From NCBI GenBank assembly GCA_018873225.1, contig JAEILZ010000002.1:6138001-6202000 (forward strand): 64,000 nt of DNA, written 5' to 3'. The position numbers and the translations under genes were made by a program. Positions 34,501 through 44,912 of this stretch are shown here, piece after piece. The DNA is from [Phialemoniopsis] sp. UDSM-2020. Its lineage: Eukaryota > Ascomycota > Sordariomycetes > Thyridiales > Thyridiaceae. The notes under the pieces are model-generated. The model saw nothing but the letters and a program-made list of their open reading frames with translations. It made no database searches and was not told where the DNA came from. Position 1 is the stretch's first letter. Every line of letters begins with the position of its first letter.

Positions 34501-37500
34501 TCTTGGGTCGGAGACTTCTGCCAGTGATGTCAGCACAGAGAGCGCTACCTCAAACATCAATGGCCCGGGCTCCGTAGAAACGAGCGAAGCGGCATCTTCA
34601 ACAAGTGGGAGCAGCATCGAGGTGTCCACCTCTTCCGACGGGATCTCAAGCTCAGAGGTTCCTGAAGAGACTTTGAGCACTGCTGCAACGTCGGCGCCCA
34701 GCAATGCAAATGGACCAAATTCTCCAGAATCGAGCCAGTCCGAGTCGACGGATTCGGATATCAGCACGACTACAGCCGTTACCACCCAAGAACCAACTAC
34801 CAGTGACGGTGTTAATGAAACGGCAACGACCGAGACTGGGGATATTTTCTCTAACACGGAGTCAAGTACTGGCAACGCCAATGGTCCAAATTCTCCCGTG
34901 CCGACTGACTTCAGCTCCACCAACCTTCAGGAGCAGACTGGTTCTTCAAGCATTGTCTCCACAACTAACAATGCTAATGGGGCCAACTCTCAGGAGCCCA
35001 GTCAGGCAGAATCAACTACCAGTAGTGATCAGGACACAACTGAGTCTTTAGGAGGCGTTTCAACTACGAGTAATATCAATGGACCAAACTCACCCGAGTC
35101 AAGTCCAACCGAGTTGACTTCTAGTGCGGAAGAATCAGAAGCTACTTCGAGCAGTGTATCAACAACAGGAAACGCAAACGGTCCAAGTTCGCCGGAGCCA
35201 AGTCAGACAGAATCAACTTCCACGAGCGGTCAGGAGACAATCGATTCTTCAGGGGTTGTTTCAACTACAAGCAATGTTAATGGGCCAAACTCTCCCGAAC
35301 CAACTCCGACGGACTCGACTTCTAGCGCAGAGGAATCAGTTGTCACGTCGAGCGGTACGTCAACAACCGGCAATGTGAATGGTCCAAATTCGCCGGAGCC
35401 CAGCCAAGCAGAGTCAGCTTCAACTGAGGCTGAAGGATCGGCCTCGTCTCAGAGTGGCACCGCTGCCACGAGTGACATCAACGGCCCAAACTCTTCTGAG
35501 CCAGGTCCTACCGACCTCACTTCGACAGACGCCGGGCAGAGTACGGCCTCGGACACAACTTCGACGTCCAGCAATATCAACGGACCTAACTCTCCCGAGA
35601 CGACAGAATCTTCCGCGATCGACACGGAGACAGCACAGAATAGCAGCCCGACCACGGATTCAGAGACATCCACACGTACTGGGAACGCGAATGGACCCAA
35701 CTCTCCGGACACGACCCAATCCGACGAAGAGAGCCCCTCGTCAACCTCAGCCCCCGACACCAGTAATTCCAATGGTCCTAATTCGCCTGAGACAACCTCA
35801 GATGCAACCGCGACGACTAGTGAGTCTGATCAGCCTGGTGGCACATCAAGCGGCGCCGCCTCTTCGACTGGAAATGCCAACGGACCCAATTCCCCCGACA
35901 CAAGCCAGTCAGGCGAGGAGACAACCCTTACCACAGACCTTCCTTCCTCAGAGACAAGCACCACAACAACAGGAACAGACGTCAATGGTCCAAATTCGCC
36001 AGAATCCAGTCCGTCCGACGAAGTGCCGGAGACATCATCGCCAGCAGAGTCGCAAATCTCCGACACAGCCACGGCCACTCTTGACACAACGGAAAGCTCG
36101 AATATCAATGGCCCTAACACGCCCGAGACTACCTCCAATTTCAATGGCCCCAACGCTCCTGACACCACTGAGAGTGGGGGCGCATCTGAAAGCTTGACAG
36201 ATACCATTGGCGGTTCGACCTCAGCGCAGGCGGTGACAAGTACAGTTTCGTCGACCAATGTCAACGGACCGAACTCCCCAGACCCTACCGAGACTGGTGA
36301 TACCGCGAGCATAACAGCTACTGAAACGGCCTCCTCCGAATCTAACATCAACGGACCGAATCAGTCACAGCCATCTGACGCGGGCGAGTCCAGCACTCTT
36401 GCCAACACGGGTGCCGAGGCCTCGACGCGCTCCAACATCAACGGGCCGAACTCCAGAGAATCGGCAACAGATGTTGTGGGTGCCAGCACCACTTCGTCAC
36501 CGTCGAATGCGAACGGCCCCGTTGAGACTGGAGGGTCTGAGAGTGTCACAGACACAGGCACAACCACGTCCACGAGTCGGAGGGTCAACGGACCTAATCA
36601 GCCACAGCCTACAGAGACCACAAGTACAGATGATGGTGGCAGTGAGACATCTGGTATGGCCAGCACTGGAAGTGTCACATCAACACCGTCGAATGTAAAT
36701 GGACCGAATCAACCGGAGTCCACCAGCACAGCTGAAGGTGGTGGCGAGACCCCTAGTGTTGAGAGCACCGAAAATGGTGCATCGACAAGGTCAAATGTCA
36801 ACGGACCGAACCAGCCTCAACCTACAGAATCTACTGGTACAGGTGAGGGTGGCGGTGAGACGTCCGGCGTTGCCAACACTGGGAGTGGTGCATCAACTCA
36901 GTCGAATGTCAACGGACCTAACCAGCCGCAGTCGACAGATGCAGGAGAGTCAGGGACTCTGGCAAACACAGCTGGCGGCGTAACCACGCGGTCCAACATC
37001 AATGGTCCCAACTCCAGGGAGTCGATCGGAACAGGAGAAATTGGCGGGAGCACTACTGCATCACCCTCGAACGCCAACGGCCCGAATTCTCCCCAGTCTT
37101 CAGAGACAGGTATACCTGCGACTACGACCGACACCCGTGGCACAGCTTCGACGAGGTCCAACGTGAACGGTCCTAACCAGTCTCAGTCAACGGAGCCTGG
37201 CGACACAAGCGATACTGCTTCGGCAAGCATCACCGGTGCCTCGACGCGGTCGAATGTCAATGGACCAAATCAACCTCAGTCAACCGAGCCTGGCGAATCG
37301 AACGAGAATAGCTCGGCTAGCACCGCGACTGGAGGCACATCAACAACACGGCCCAACGTCAATGGACCGAACCAACCCCAGCCCGCAGACTCTACTATCA
37401 GTGCAGAGGCTACGACCAGGCCGAACGTGAATGGACCGAACTCTCGCCAGTCGACCGTACTAGATAACGGAGGAGCCACTGCAAGCCAGTCCAACGGCGG

Positions 37501-38317
37501 AGGTACAGCAAGTACACCTGGAGTCAATGGGCCTAACGCGCCCGAGACGACTACCTCCGCAACGAGTCGCCGCGTCAATGGGCCCAATCGCCCTAACAAC
37601 CCGACTTCTGTCGGCGTTACAACTGGTCCAGACGGGAAGCCAACGCCAGTGACTTCTGCCGGGGCACCAGGTGGTGTTACAGGCAGTCTTACCACGCCGC
37701 TTCCGAGCGGGGGATCTCCAGGCTCCTCATCTGGCAATATCAATGGTCCACCCTCACGCGAAATTGCCTCTACAGACTCCCAGCCCGGTGGAAACAGCAA
37801 CCCTTCAGGCAACACTGGATACAACACACCTACCGGTAGCTCAAGTGGAAACATCCATGGTCCTCCGTCTCTGGAGACACCTTACCCAAGTGGAGGAGCT
37901 GGAGAATCAGGGAAAACGACGCCTACGGGTCCTGGTGGGTACGCCGCAACTACAGTACCTCAGGGCCAGAGTAGTTATCCGACTCCAGAAGCACAGAACC
38001 CTCAAAATACGGAGCCTGGTAACCATCATGGTCCGGCTTCGGATGATGGAGGCGGAGATGACAACTCTGGTAGTGCCGCAACACCGCCTGGTGCGGGCAC
38101 CCCCACGGATGATGCTGGACAGCCCGGCGGTGGCACAAATACCGAGCCGCCGGGCTCAGGCTTCTCGACTACGGGCACGACCAGTCCTTGGCCCTCTCAC
38201 GTACAAGAAGCGTCTGGCGGCAGACTTCAGCCATTGATTGGGTTCCGGATGTTGGGAAGGTTTGTGAGCAAGCTCACATCTTCAAACGTCCATCAGTCCA
38301 GGCATATGCTCAGATGA
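25536..38317 (+). CDS. Giant secreted Ser/Thr-rich mucin-like protein with N-x-N-G-P motifs
   Basis: Exon 1 is 25536-25708 and exon 2 is 25762-38317 (12.5 kb), about 4,242 aa; the intron is GTTAGT...GGAACAG with a CTAAC branch. MVRIRNLATALALVPHALAA is a signal peptide. A short module of six Cys follows (ACLIAGAC, ADC, ISAC, and YSSACAC across the junction). The remaining ~4,150 residues are mostly Ser and Thr, as in heavily O-mannosylated wall or adhesin stalks, with an N-x-N-G-P motif roughly every 50 residues. The last ~250 residues become Gly/Pro-rich. The end (RLQPLIGFRMLGRFVSKLTS...) has no typical GPI-anchor signal; a small 3' intron starting near 38200 (GTACAAG) would give another, Cys-containing end. 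Likely extracellular; function unknown. Confidence 0.8.
26164..38034 (+). repeat. Dispersed protein-level repeat: about 75-80 N-x-N-G-P motifs
   Basis: Hand reading finds about 77 copies of [NDQ]-[VIA]-N-G-P with a few variants (NGL, NGA, ISGP, IHGP). Flanking residues change in zones: NGPNSG at 26.2-28.2 kb; NGP[PVAG]S[TI]E at 28.3-34.6 kb; NGPNSPE at 34.7-36.3 kb; NGPNQPQ and NGPNSRE at 36.3-37.5 kb. Between motifs lie 30-70 residues of degenerate Ser/Thr-rich sequence that do not repeat exactly, so this is not a simple minisatellite. Confidence 0.85.
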
Positions 38318-38720
38318 GCAATGCCGTTACTTTATGTAAGCGGGAATATGCCTGCTGCACATACTTTATTTCCTTGAATATTCCATATCATTGTAATTAG
38401 AATGATAGATACCTACGACCAACAGGTCATTTTCTTAGCTTCTTATCATATCAATAATACTGTTGGTAGCAATTATCATAAGACTTATTAATCATTTTCC
38501 ACTCGATCTCGCCAGGGTCGGCAACACGATAGTATTCTTGATACATTGTTACAGCCCTTCAGAAACTCTATCACTAGAAAGTCCAGCGTCAAGTAGTCCA
38601 CCCCGCCGTGTGCCCTTTCCGTACCATTACCATGTCCAATATTGAACATTCCGTTCAGACTCCGAGTGCCCTCCCCTCCCAAGACTGCTGTCTGGCATGC
38701 ATGGTGCGGCGATCCGGGTC
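38318..38720. other. Convergent intergenic, giant mucin / gene D
   Basis: AT-rich 3' region of both genes. A 70-codon Cys-containing frame overlaps 38188-38400 and could be an alternative end of the mucin. Nothing else is supported. Confidence 0.4.
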
Positions 38721-40429
38721 TCACTGAACCAAGTCGACCAGTTCATCGATCTCTTCGACACTCTGCTTCAGCGCAGCAACCGCTTCCGAATCTCCACGTT
38801 CCATAAGTGACTCTTGTAGCTTGATGAGCTGCTCTAGAAGAGCGTCTTTGGCACCGCTTGGGTTGAGACCAAGCGCAATTTCCAGGATGTCGTCCAGCTG
38901 TTGAAGGATCGCCCTATCTGAAGATTTCGAAGACTGCAGAACAGCTTGGTACTCATTACGGAAGGCAATCAGAATCTTCATATAGTGTTCCGTGTTCAGC
39001 TGCAACTGACCCACCCTGCCCACCAATTTGGAGCACTCCACTTCCTCGACTGTGGAAGCCAACGACTTCGTGTTATTCATGCACATGTGGTAGTCATGAG
39101 CACAGAGGAGCTCATCTTCGATCAGGGAACGGATCTCATCCTGGCCAAACATGCCCAGGATTGACTGGGGGGACTTGTGGTAGCAGCGCCGCAGAAAGAA
39201 TCCCATTGCCTCTGGTGGTAGCCGATCTCCGAGCTTCTTATGGGCGGTTGGTGTGCTATCAGTGTCGTCCATGCAGAGAACATCATGAACGTACTGAATC
39301 ACTGTCGGATCAAGTGCTGGGAAATTCGGAATGATGTTCTAGCAAGGAGATTTCAGCTGGCTGCAAAACAATGAGTCTTGAGGAGGATACATACCTGTAG
39401 GTCGGCTGCGACAGACACCGATCGCTCTCGTGTGATGTTTCTGTCAAAGCGAAGGAAGGCGAAGATCCCCTCGTTGTCTCGGAATGTCGTCGAGGTTAAC
39501 TCGGCAGATGCTTCGTTCAGCATGCTCATCATTCTCCGCGCAATGGACGGATCACCAGTTTGCTTGAGCATCTCCCACTGTCGGACGAGGTGCGGTCCGA
39601 ATTTGCTGGTGCTGGCGGTTTCGAGAGGTTCCGACTCTTTTTCAATTCCGTTGTTTTCGAAAGGCTCGGATCCTTTCTCGATTTCGGTGTTGTCGTGAGG
39701 TTCAGACTCTTGCTCAATTCTGGTGTGGTTGAGAGGCTTCGATACTTTGTTGTTCTTGGCGGCATGAAACCGGACCTGGTTCATCACAAGCCTGTGACGC
39801 TCAGTCTTTTTATGCTCCATCCCGGTATTCACCTAGAATTCCGGATAGAAGAACACGAAGTCCAGGTCTATTGTCTTTGGAAAGAGGCGACCTCCCCAAG
39901 GTCCGGTGCCGACACAAGCTGTGCTTCCATGCTTGACGGAATCGTCGTCGATCAGAGGGAAAAATACGCGCATCGCATCTGGATGACGAGGGTGAACATT
40001 TCGAGCCTTTCTCTCCCTTTCCTGCTTTCCATTCTTTCCGTCCAGCCGCAAGAGGTATTTAGAAGGGTTGCTTCCAACGATAAGGCCAATTTCGATGTAC
40101 GGCAGTGTTTTGTCGTGATGAAGCAACTCATCTCCTTGCGCCAGGACAGGGATCTGACCTGCAGCTGCTGGGGAATCTTTCTCCAGGTTGTAGGCCGTCT
40201 TGCCACCCATGGGCCTCGCTGCCTTGATGTTGGGTTTATCGATGTCCTCTTTGCTGAAAACGCCCCAGAGGTACACGACTTGAAGTGGCTGCCGACCAGG
40301 CGCTTGCACCATCATCTGGTCACCCTGGAAGGTGCGGGCAATGTCTGAATCGCCGTCAGTGACCTTTGGGAAGGCCTCAAATGAGCTCCTGTCGGCCACT
40401 TCTCCCTGTGGAGGGTCGGTGCTGGCCAT
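38721..40429 (-). pseudogene. Unknown protein D (A-D family), interrupted by in-frame TAG
   Basis: Frame starts at ATG 40429 and reads 198 codons to TAG at 39833-39835. The same frame continues without shift through 39395-39832, then a GTATGT...TGCTAG intron, then 38721-39338. Together this would be about 550 aa. Similarity to gene C runs through the stop: before it RLFPKTIDLDFVFFYPEF matches C, and after it R-x-x-LV and the AFLRFDRNITRERSV block with its phase-0 intron match C. In C the codon after YPEF is Tyr (TAT), so a single change could have made the TAG. I looked for an intron removing the stop; the only in-frame candidates have poor GTCxxx donors and would delete the conserved block. 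It is either a recent pseudogene, a readthrough gene, or two genes. Product function unknown. Confidence 0.65.
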
Positions 40430-40824
40430 CCTGCTGATATGTCCTTTGTAAGTTCACTTGTCAGAAACTCAAAAGGGACGAGATTGAAGTTAGGTGGGAT
40501 GAAACACTTGCTTGCTGGTTGTGTCTTGATTCTCTATTTCTTGAGAATGAACTGCGGAGGAAGATTGAGGAGAGCCTGAAGGAAAGTTAATTCGGTTTAG
40601 TAAAGGAGTAATGAGAATAATGTGAGCACGGAAGTGAAGTGGTGGCCTAGCAAAGTGGAGGTGGGTCTGTTTACCTTTCTACGCGTCGCCATCTTCTTGT
40701 TATCAACAAACTGCTGGTTTCGCCGATGACAGTAGTATTTTGTCACCCGCTCATCTTTGTCATGACTTGATTGCTCAGCCCTCAAACCTCCAAACAGTCA
40801 AGAAACGGCGGTGCGCTGTGTACC
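40430..40824. promoter_or_regulatory. Divergent promoter, gene D / 196-aa gene
   Basis: About 0.4 kb between two diverging starts. No supported coding sequence. Confidence 0.4.
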
Positions 40825-41483
40825 ATGGCGCAACGCACGCCTCTTTTGGCGGACCCAAACTTCTTCAGCCTCTTTGCTACGCTTGCAGCGTTTACGGCGG
40901 TCTCGACCGCACCGGCAACTCCAACGTCGATCTCTGACTTGCAGCGCAGAGAGAACATCAGAAAGAATGCGGTCAAGTCTGCAGAGCAGAGTCTTCTTCG
41001 GATTCTGCATAGTCCAGCCCAGCAGCCTCATCGTGCTCCCAGCCTCACTTTGCCCGAGACTCGAGCTCTCCAGCCCTTTTGGGAGATTCTCAAGACCATG
41101 ACTGAGCAAGGCAGTGTCGTGGATCAAGCCTTGATTGACACTGGGGAGCAGAAGCTCAAAGCTGCAATTCGAGTCCTCAGTCCAGATCACCCATTCGGCA
41201 AGCCTCAACCCGAACCAGTCCGTGGCACGAAGAGAAAGCTCAGTGGCACCCAGCGGGAGTCCCCTGCAAAGAAGCACAGTAGGAGCAGATCTTCTTATAA
41301 ATCAAACTTACCAAGTAGATCACTAATCACTAAGTGTGCTCGACAGGATATTCCTCAGAGACTCAAGACCCATCCGATTCACCGTCACGTCGAAGCGATC
41401 GGTTGCGCGGACGTCCAGAGATTGATTACTACGACACATCTATATTCGAAGCGATTGTCGAGGATGAGGAGGCTCAGGAATAA
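40825..41483 (+). CDS. Unknown protein, 196 aa
   Basis: Exon 1 is 40825-41278 and exon 2 is 41347-41483. The intron (GTAGGA donor, CACTAATC branch, CGACAG acceptor) was chosen because splicing turns an Arg/Ile-rich tail into an acidic, coding-like end (DYYDTSIFEAIVEDEEAQE); the unspliced frame stays open to 41502. The family is not recognised. A basic stretch (GTKRKLSGTQ, PAKKH) before the junction could be a nuclear localisation signal. The hydrophobic FFSLFATLAAFTAVSTA segment near residue 12 resembles neither a clean signal peptide nor a full membrane helix. It is divergent from gene D. Confidence 0.6.
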
Positions 41484-41854
41484 GCCCTTAGGCGCTGAGT
41501 AAAGATGGATTTCAGTTTCCAGATTCGAGATTATGATCTCGCATTGTACTCACGAGCGGGTGGATCAGGTTGTTTGTATCGGTATGTCGTTGTACGCCCT
41601 TGCGCACGACACGCGGCATGAAGGAGAGTGCCCAATAATGTTGCTCTGTTCGATAAGCTTTACCCAAAGTAGGCAATAAATTACATGCCGTGGACTAGAC
41701 GGCGCCGGGCATTTCTGACTGCTCCACACGGAGGTGCTCTTAGTTGGTTTCTTTGTGCAAGGCAGATAAATACATAAATGCATTAATCCTCGTGTGGTCT
41801 CAACCTTATCAAGCATTCCCGATAATTACTCGAAACAATACCTAACATTACAAT
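41484..41854. other. Intergenic spacer
   Basis: Holds the 3' region of the 196-aa gene and the promoter of the B3/B4 gene. No other feature seen. Confidence 0.4.
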
Positions 41855-42577
41855 ATGAGCGGAACGCAGGCTGCACAGAAGCTGCTCCAAGCCGCCCGAG
41901 TGGCCCCACAGATCTTCGAGCTTCGACCAGACTACCGCGCCCTTCTCTTGGTTGTCGAGGGCATACCACCAGGACCCAGCGATGCTTCGAGCGAGGCTAT
42001 GTTAAAGGAGGCCGAGGCCTCAGTCAAAGAACGCCTAGCCAAAAGTCGCATCACCGAGATCCCGCACATCGCTGCATGGCGTGAAGCCTTCAAGGCGTTC
42101 GGCGCGAAACCCAACAAGACACGCAACAGCCTCGAGGCCCTGACTCGTCGAGCAGAAGGCGGCCTACCGCGTGTGAACCGTCTAACGGACATCTACAACG
42201 CCATTTCAGTCAAGCACCAGATCCCACTCGGAGGCGAGGATCTGGACAAGTACGACGGCGCCCCGTTCCTCATCCGCGCGACGGGCACGGAGCCGTTCCA
42301 GACCATGTCGGCGGGAGAGGCGCAGACGGAGAACGCTGCGCCTGGGGAACCCATCTGGTGCGACGAGAGTGGCATCACTTGTCGCCGGTGGAACTGGCGG
42401 CAGGGGCCGAGGACTGCCCTGACGGACGAGACCACGCGGGTGCTCTTCATCCTGGACGCTCTAGAGCCACTGACGGATGAGGCCTTGTTAAAGGCTGCCG
42501 ATGAGCTCGCCACCGCACTCAAACAACTGTCGCCTGAGGTCCAGACAGCACAGCGTCTCATCGGCCCTCCTCAATAA
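41855..42577 (+). CDS. B3/B4 tRNA-binding-domain protein
   Basis: Single exon, 240 aa. The whole protein matches the stand-alone B3/B4 domain, first known from the phenylalanyl-tRNA synthetase beta chain, where it edits mischarged tRNA. Typical segments are ITEIPHIAAWREAFKAFGAK, then RAEGGLPRVNRLTDIYNAIS, PLGGEDLDKY and a central GEPIWCDESGITCRRWNWRQ, with FILDALEPL near the end. Free-standing members are common in bacteria and fungi and may act on free aminoacyl-tRNA or amino acids; the role here is not known. It is convergent with the EthD-hydrolase gene (gap about 125 bp). Confidence 0.85.
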   Translation: MSGTQAAQKLLQAARVAPQIFELRPDYRALLLVVEGIPPGPSDASSEAMLKEAEASVKERLAKSRITEIPHIAAWREAFKAFGAKPNKTRNSLEALTRRAEGGLPRVNRLTDIYNAISVKHQIPLGGEDLDKYDGAPFLIRATGTEPFQTMSAGEAQTENAAPGEPIWCDESGITCRRWNWRQGPRTALTDETTRVLFILDALEPLTDEALLKAADELATALKQLSPEVQTAQRLIGPPQ

Positions 42578-42701
42578 ACACATGTTTGACGCAAACTTCA
42601 GTTACGATGAATGCACCCTGTATCCAATATATCGTTCCAGTAAAGGATCCACAAAGGGTGTTAACTTTTGACTTGAAATTTTGTCTATCTCGCAATGATA
42701 T

Positions 42702-44333
42702 CTACAAAAAGTCCTTGACGCTCTCCCAGAAAGCCTCGGGGCTCTCATTCATGGGCAGATGGCCCGCCTCGGGCACGATCCTGAGCTCCACGCCCTTGTC
42801 CCCGACGAGGCCCTTGAACCCGTCCATGGCCTTGACGAGGGCGCCCTTGCCGTCGCCCTCGCCCACAACCAACAGGCCGGGCACCTGGCACCCCTTCATC
42901 TCAGCCTTCATGTCGTAGTCCCACAGCGCCTGGCAGCCGTACCGGAAGCCCCGCACGTCGTTGGCGGCGACCATGTCGACCATGCGCTGCGTGACCTCCT
43001 TCTTGGCGCTCACGGTGTGCGGGTGGAACCACCGCTCGACGGTCTGGCCCGCCAGCGTGCGGATGCCGGGCTGCCCGTCCTCGGCCGTCGACTCGGCGAC
43101 GGCGATGCGCTCCTTCCAGGCCTTGGTGTTGGCCTCGGAGCTGGCGACGTTGAAGTCGCAGGCGACGAAGCGCGACAGGCGGCTCGGGTACTTGAGCGTG
43201 AATTTCAGCGTGGTGGCGCCGCCCATGGAGACGCCGACGAGGGCGTGCAGCTTGGGGATGCGCAGGGCCGTGAGCACGGCCTCGAGGTCGTCGGCCAGGA
43301 CGTCGAGGGTCGACGAGGTCGGCGGGTCCGGGATGGCGCCGCGGCCGCGGAAGTCGTACCGCACGATGCGGAACTCGGGCCGGTTCTTCTTGAGGATGGC
43401 GACAAAATCGTCCCACATGTGCAGGGAGGTCAGGAGGGAGTTGCAGAAGGCGATGGTGGGCGCTTTCGGGTCCGGGTTGCCCTCCAGCCGGTAGGAAACG
43501 ACGAGATTGTCGGCCGTCGTGACGTACGAGTTGACGGCTGCGGAGGGGCCGGGCGTCGTGGACTGTTTTGAGTCGGGCGAGGTGAAGGCCTTGGCGTCGG
43601 GAAGGCGCGAGAGGGACGACAACTCGCGCGGCGCGGGGCCAAAGACGTAGAACAGCGAGTAGGCGCGGCGGCCCTTGTCGCCAATGTACTTGGAAAAGAC
43701 CTCGGTCCTCCACTTTGTGTCCATGGACGCCTTGTGCTCGGGGCCTCCGAGCCCATTGTCCTTGGCATATTCGTGCAGCGTCCAGAGCTTGGCCGGCGCG
43801 CCCTTGTCGAGGGTCGACGTGCGGAAGCATCGCGACCGTAGCCAGCCCGGTATCTTGGACAGCATGGGGATGTGTTCCTCCCTGTACCACTTGATCGCTT
43901 CCTCCTCGGCTCCAGCAACGGCTTGTGGGGTAACGTCGACACTGATCAGGACACGACCCTCGGCTTCCTTGTCCGTCAATTGCTCTGCGGGGACGAAGTT
44001 AGGGGACTGTTGGGTAAAGATGTGATCGAAGAAGTAGCGCGTGACGTCGACCTGGCCGATGGTCTCGGCCTCGCGCGGGGATCGGTTCTCTCGCAGGCTC
44101 GTGTAGGTAGGCGTGGTCAGATGGCTCATGTCCGTCACGTCGTAGGCGGCGAGGAAGGTCGGCTCCTTGCCATCGGTGGCCCGGTACCGCAGGCCGTTGG
44201 GGAAGATGTGGGGCAGGCGCAGCCTGGTCGGGCCGTGCTCGTTGTTGTACCACTCGTGAAACTGGTCGAGAGACAGGCCCGGCTTGGGCTGCATCGTCAC
44301 GTAGAGCATGCCGGGGGTGGAAGTGGAAGCCAT
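42702..44333 (-). CDS. EthD-EthD-alpha/beta-hydrolase fusion enzyme
   Basis: Single exon, 543 aa. Residues about 8-105 and 127-235 are two dimeric alpha+beta barrel (EthD-like) domains, each with a conserved W-Y-x(2)-E-H segment (FHEWYNNEHGP and IKWYREEHIP). Residues about 270-543 are an alpha/beta hydrolase similar to 3-oxoadipate enol-lactonases: RYDFRGRG, the nucleophile elbow GVSMGG, a probable acid in VVGEGDGKG, and the catalytic His in PEAGHLPMNESP. EthD-type barrels often bind small aromatic or polyketide-like compounds, and enol-lactonases open lactone rings in aromatic catabolism. A bifunctional catabolic enzyme is the natural inference; the substrate is unknown. No targeting signal. 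It is divergent from an MFS transporter. Confidence 0.85.
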   Translation of the reverse strand: MASTSTPGMLYVTMQPKPGLSLDQFHEWYNNEHGPTRLRLPHIFPNGLRYRATDGKEPTFLAAYDVTDMSHLTTPTYTSLRENRSPREAETIGQVDVTRYFFDHIFTQQSPNFVPAEQLTDKEAEGRVLISVDVTPQAVAGAEEEAIKWYREEHIPMLSKIPGWLRSRCFRTSTLDKGAPAKLWTLHEYAKDNGLGGPEHKASMDTKWRTEVFSKYIGDKGRRAYSLFYVFGPAPRELSSLSRLPDAKAFTSPDSKQSTTPGPSAAVNSYVTTADNLVVSYRLEGNPDPKAPTIAFCNSLLTSLHMWDDFVAILKKNRPEFRIVRYDFRGRGAIPDPPTSSTLDVLADDLEAVLTALRIPKLHALVGVSMGGATTLKFTLKYPSRLSRFVACDFNVASSEANTKAWKERIAVAESTAEDGQPGIRTLAGQTVERWFHPHTVSAKKEVTQRMVDMVAANDVRGFRYGCQALWDYDMKAEMKGCQVPGLLVVGEGDGKGALVKAMDGFKGLVGDKGVELRIVPEAGHLPMNESPEAFWESVKDFL

Positions 44334-44912
44334 GGTCGCGGGGATTGTGCTTGACGGCGGCGGGGGAGGATCGATTGCGGGGTCGATCAGGGTCGATTGA
44401 CGCGAACAGACAGTCTCTTTGGACGTGACTGTGAGTGAATGTCTGGTTGTCGTCTATCGTGGGAAAGGAGAAGCACACATATTGGATTGAGATTTGAGCC
44501 CGCCCGCAGCAGACATCTTCTTGGCTTTCGCCGCGGCCGATGGCCGGTCGGCAAGTCGACTCGGGGACAAACCGGGAGCTGGTCGGGAGTTGGCCCTGAA
44601 TCAAGGTGCGGGGAAAAGTATTCTTCCCTGACGACCCCACCCAGGAACAGCGCTGGGGCTCGAGCTTCTTCTTCCAGTGAGGCCCTTCATAGGCGGCGCA
44701 GTGAATTAGCTGAGTTATTACGGAGCGGGCGCTCATTCTTTGCTGGGCTCCACTTCTGCTGGGCATCGCGCCCTTTGCTTGTCATCCATGTGTAGAGATC
44801 GACGACACATGTAAATAAAAGATACCTCAACAACCACAGTCCATGGCCTCGATCCGTAGGTGCCATCACCATTCAAAAATGAAGAGTCAGACACTGCCAT
44901 AAACCCTCCCCA
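44334..44912. promoter_or_regulatory. Divergent promoter, EthD-hydrolase / MFS transporter
   Basis: About 0.6 kb between diverging starts of an enzyme and a transporter, an arrangement typical of co-regulated pairs. No clear operator was recognised. Confidence 0.4.

Noticed and set aside
25858..36588. Long antisense frames inside the giant gene (for example 25858-26655, 31087-32094, 32401-33876, 335-491 codons)
   Set aside because: They are shadows of TCN/ACN-rich coding sequence: the complementary frame rarely meets stops. They are Val/Glu/Asp/Ser monotones without start context or splice signals.
42759..43571. 270-codon plus-strand frame over the EthD-hydrolase gene
   Set aside because: Shadow of a GC-rich coding exon; Ala/Gly/Val/Arg/Asp composition only. 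The minus-strand protein has full catalytic motifs.
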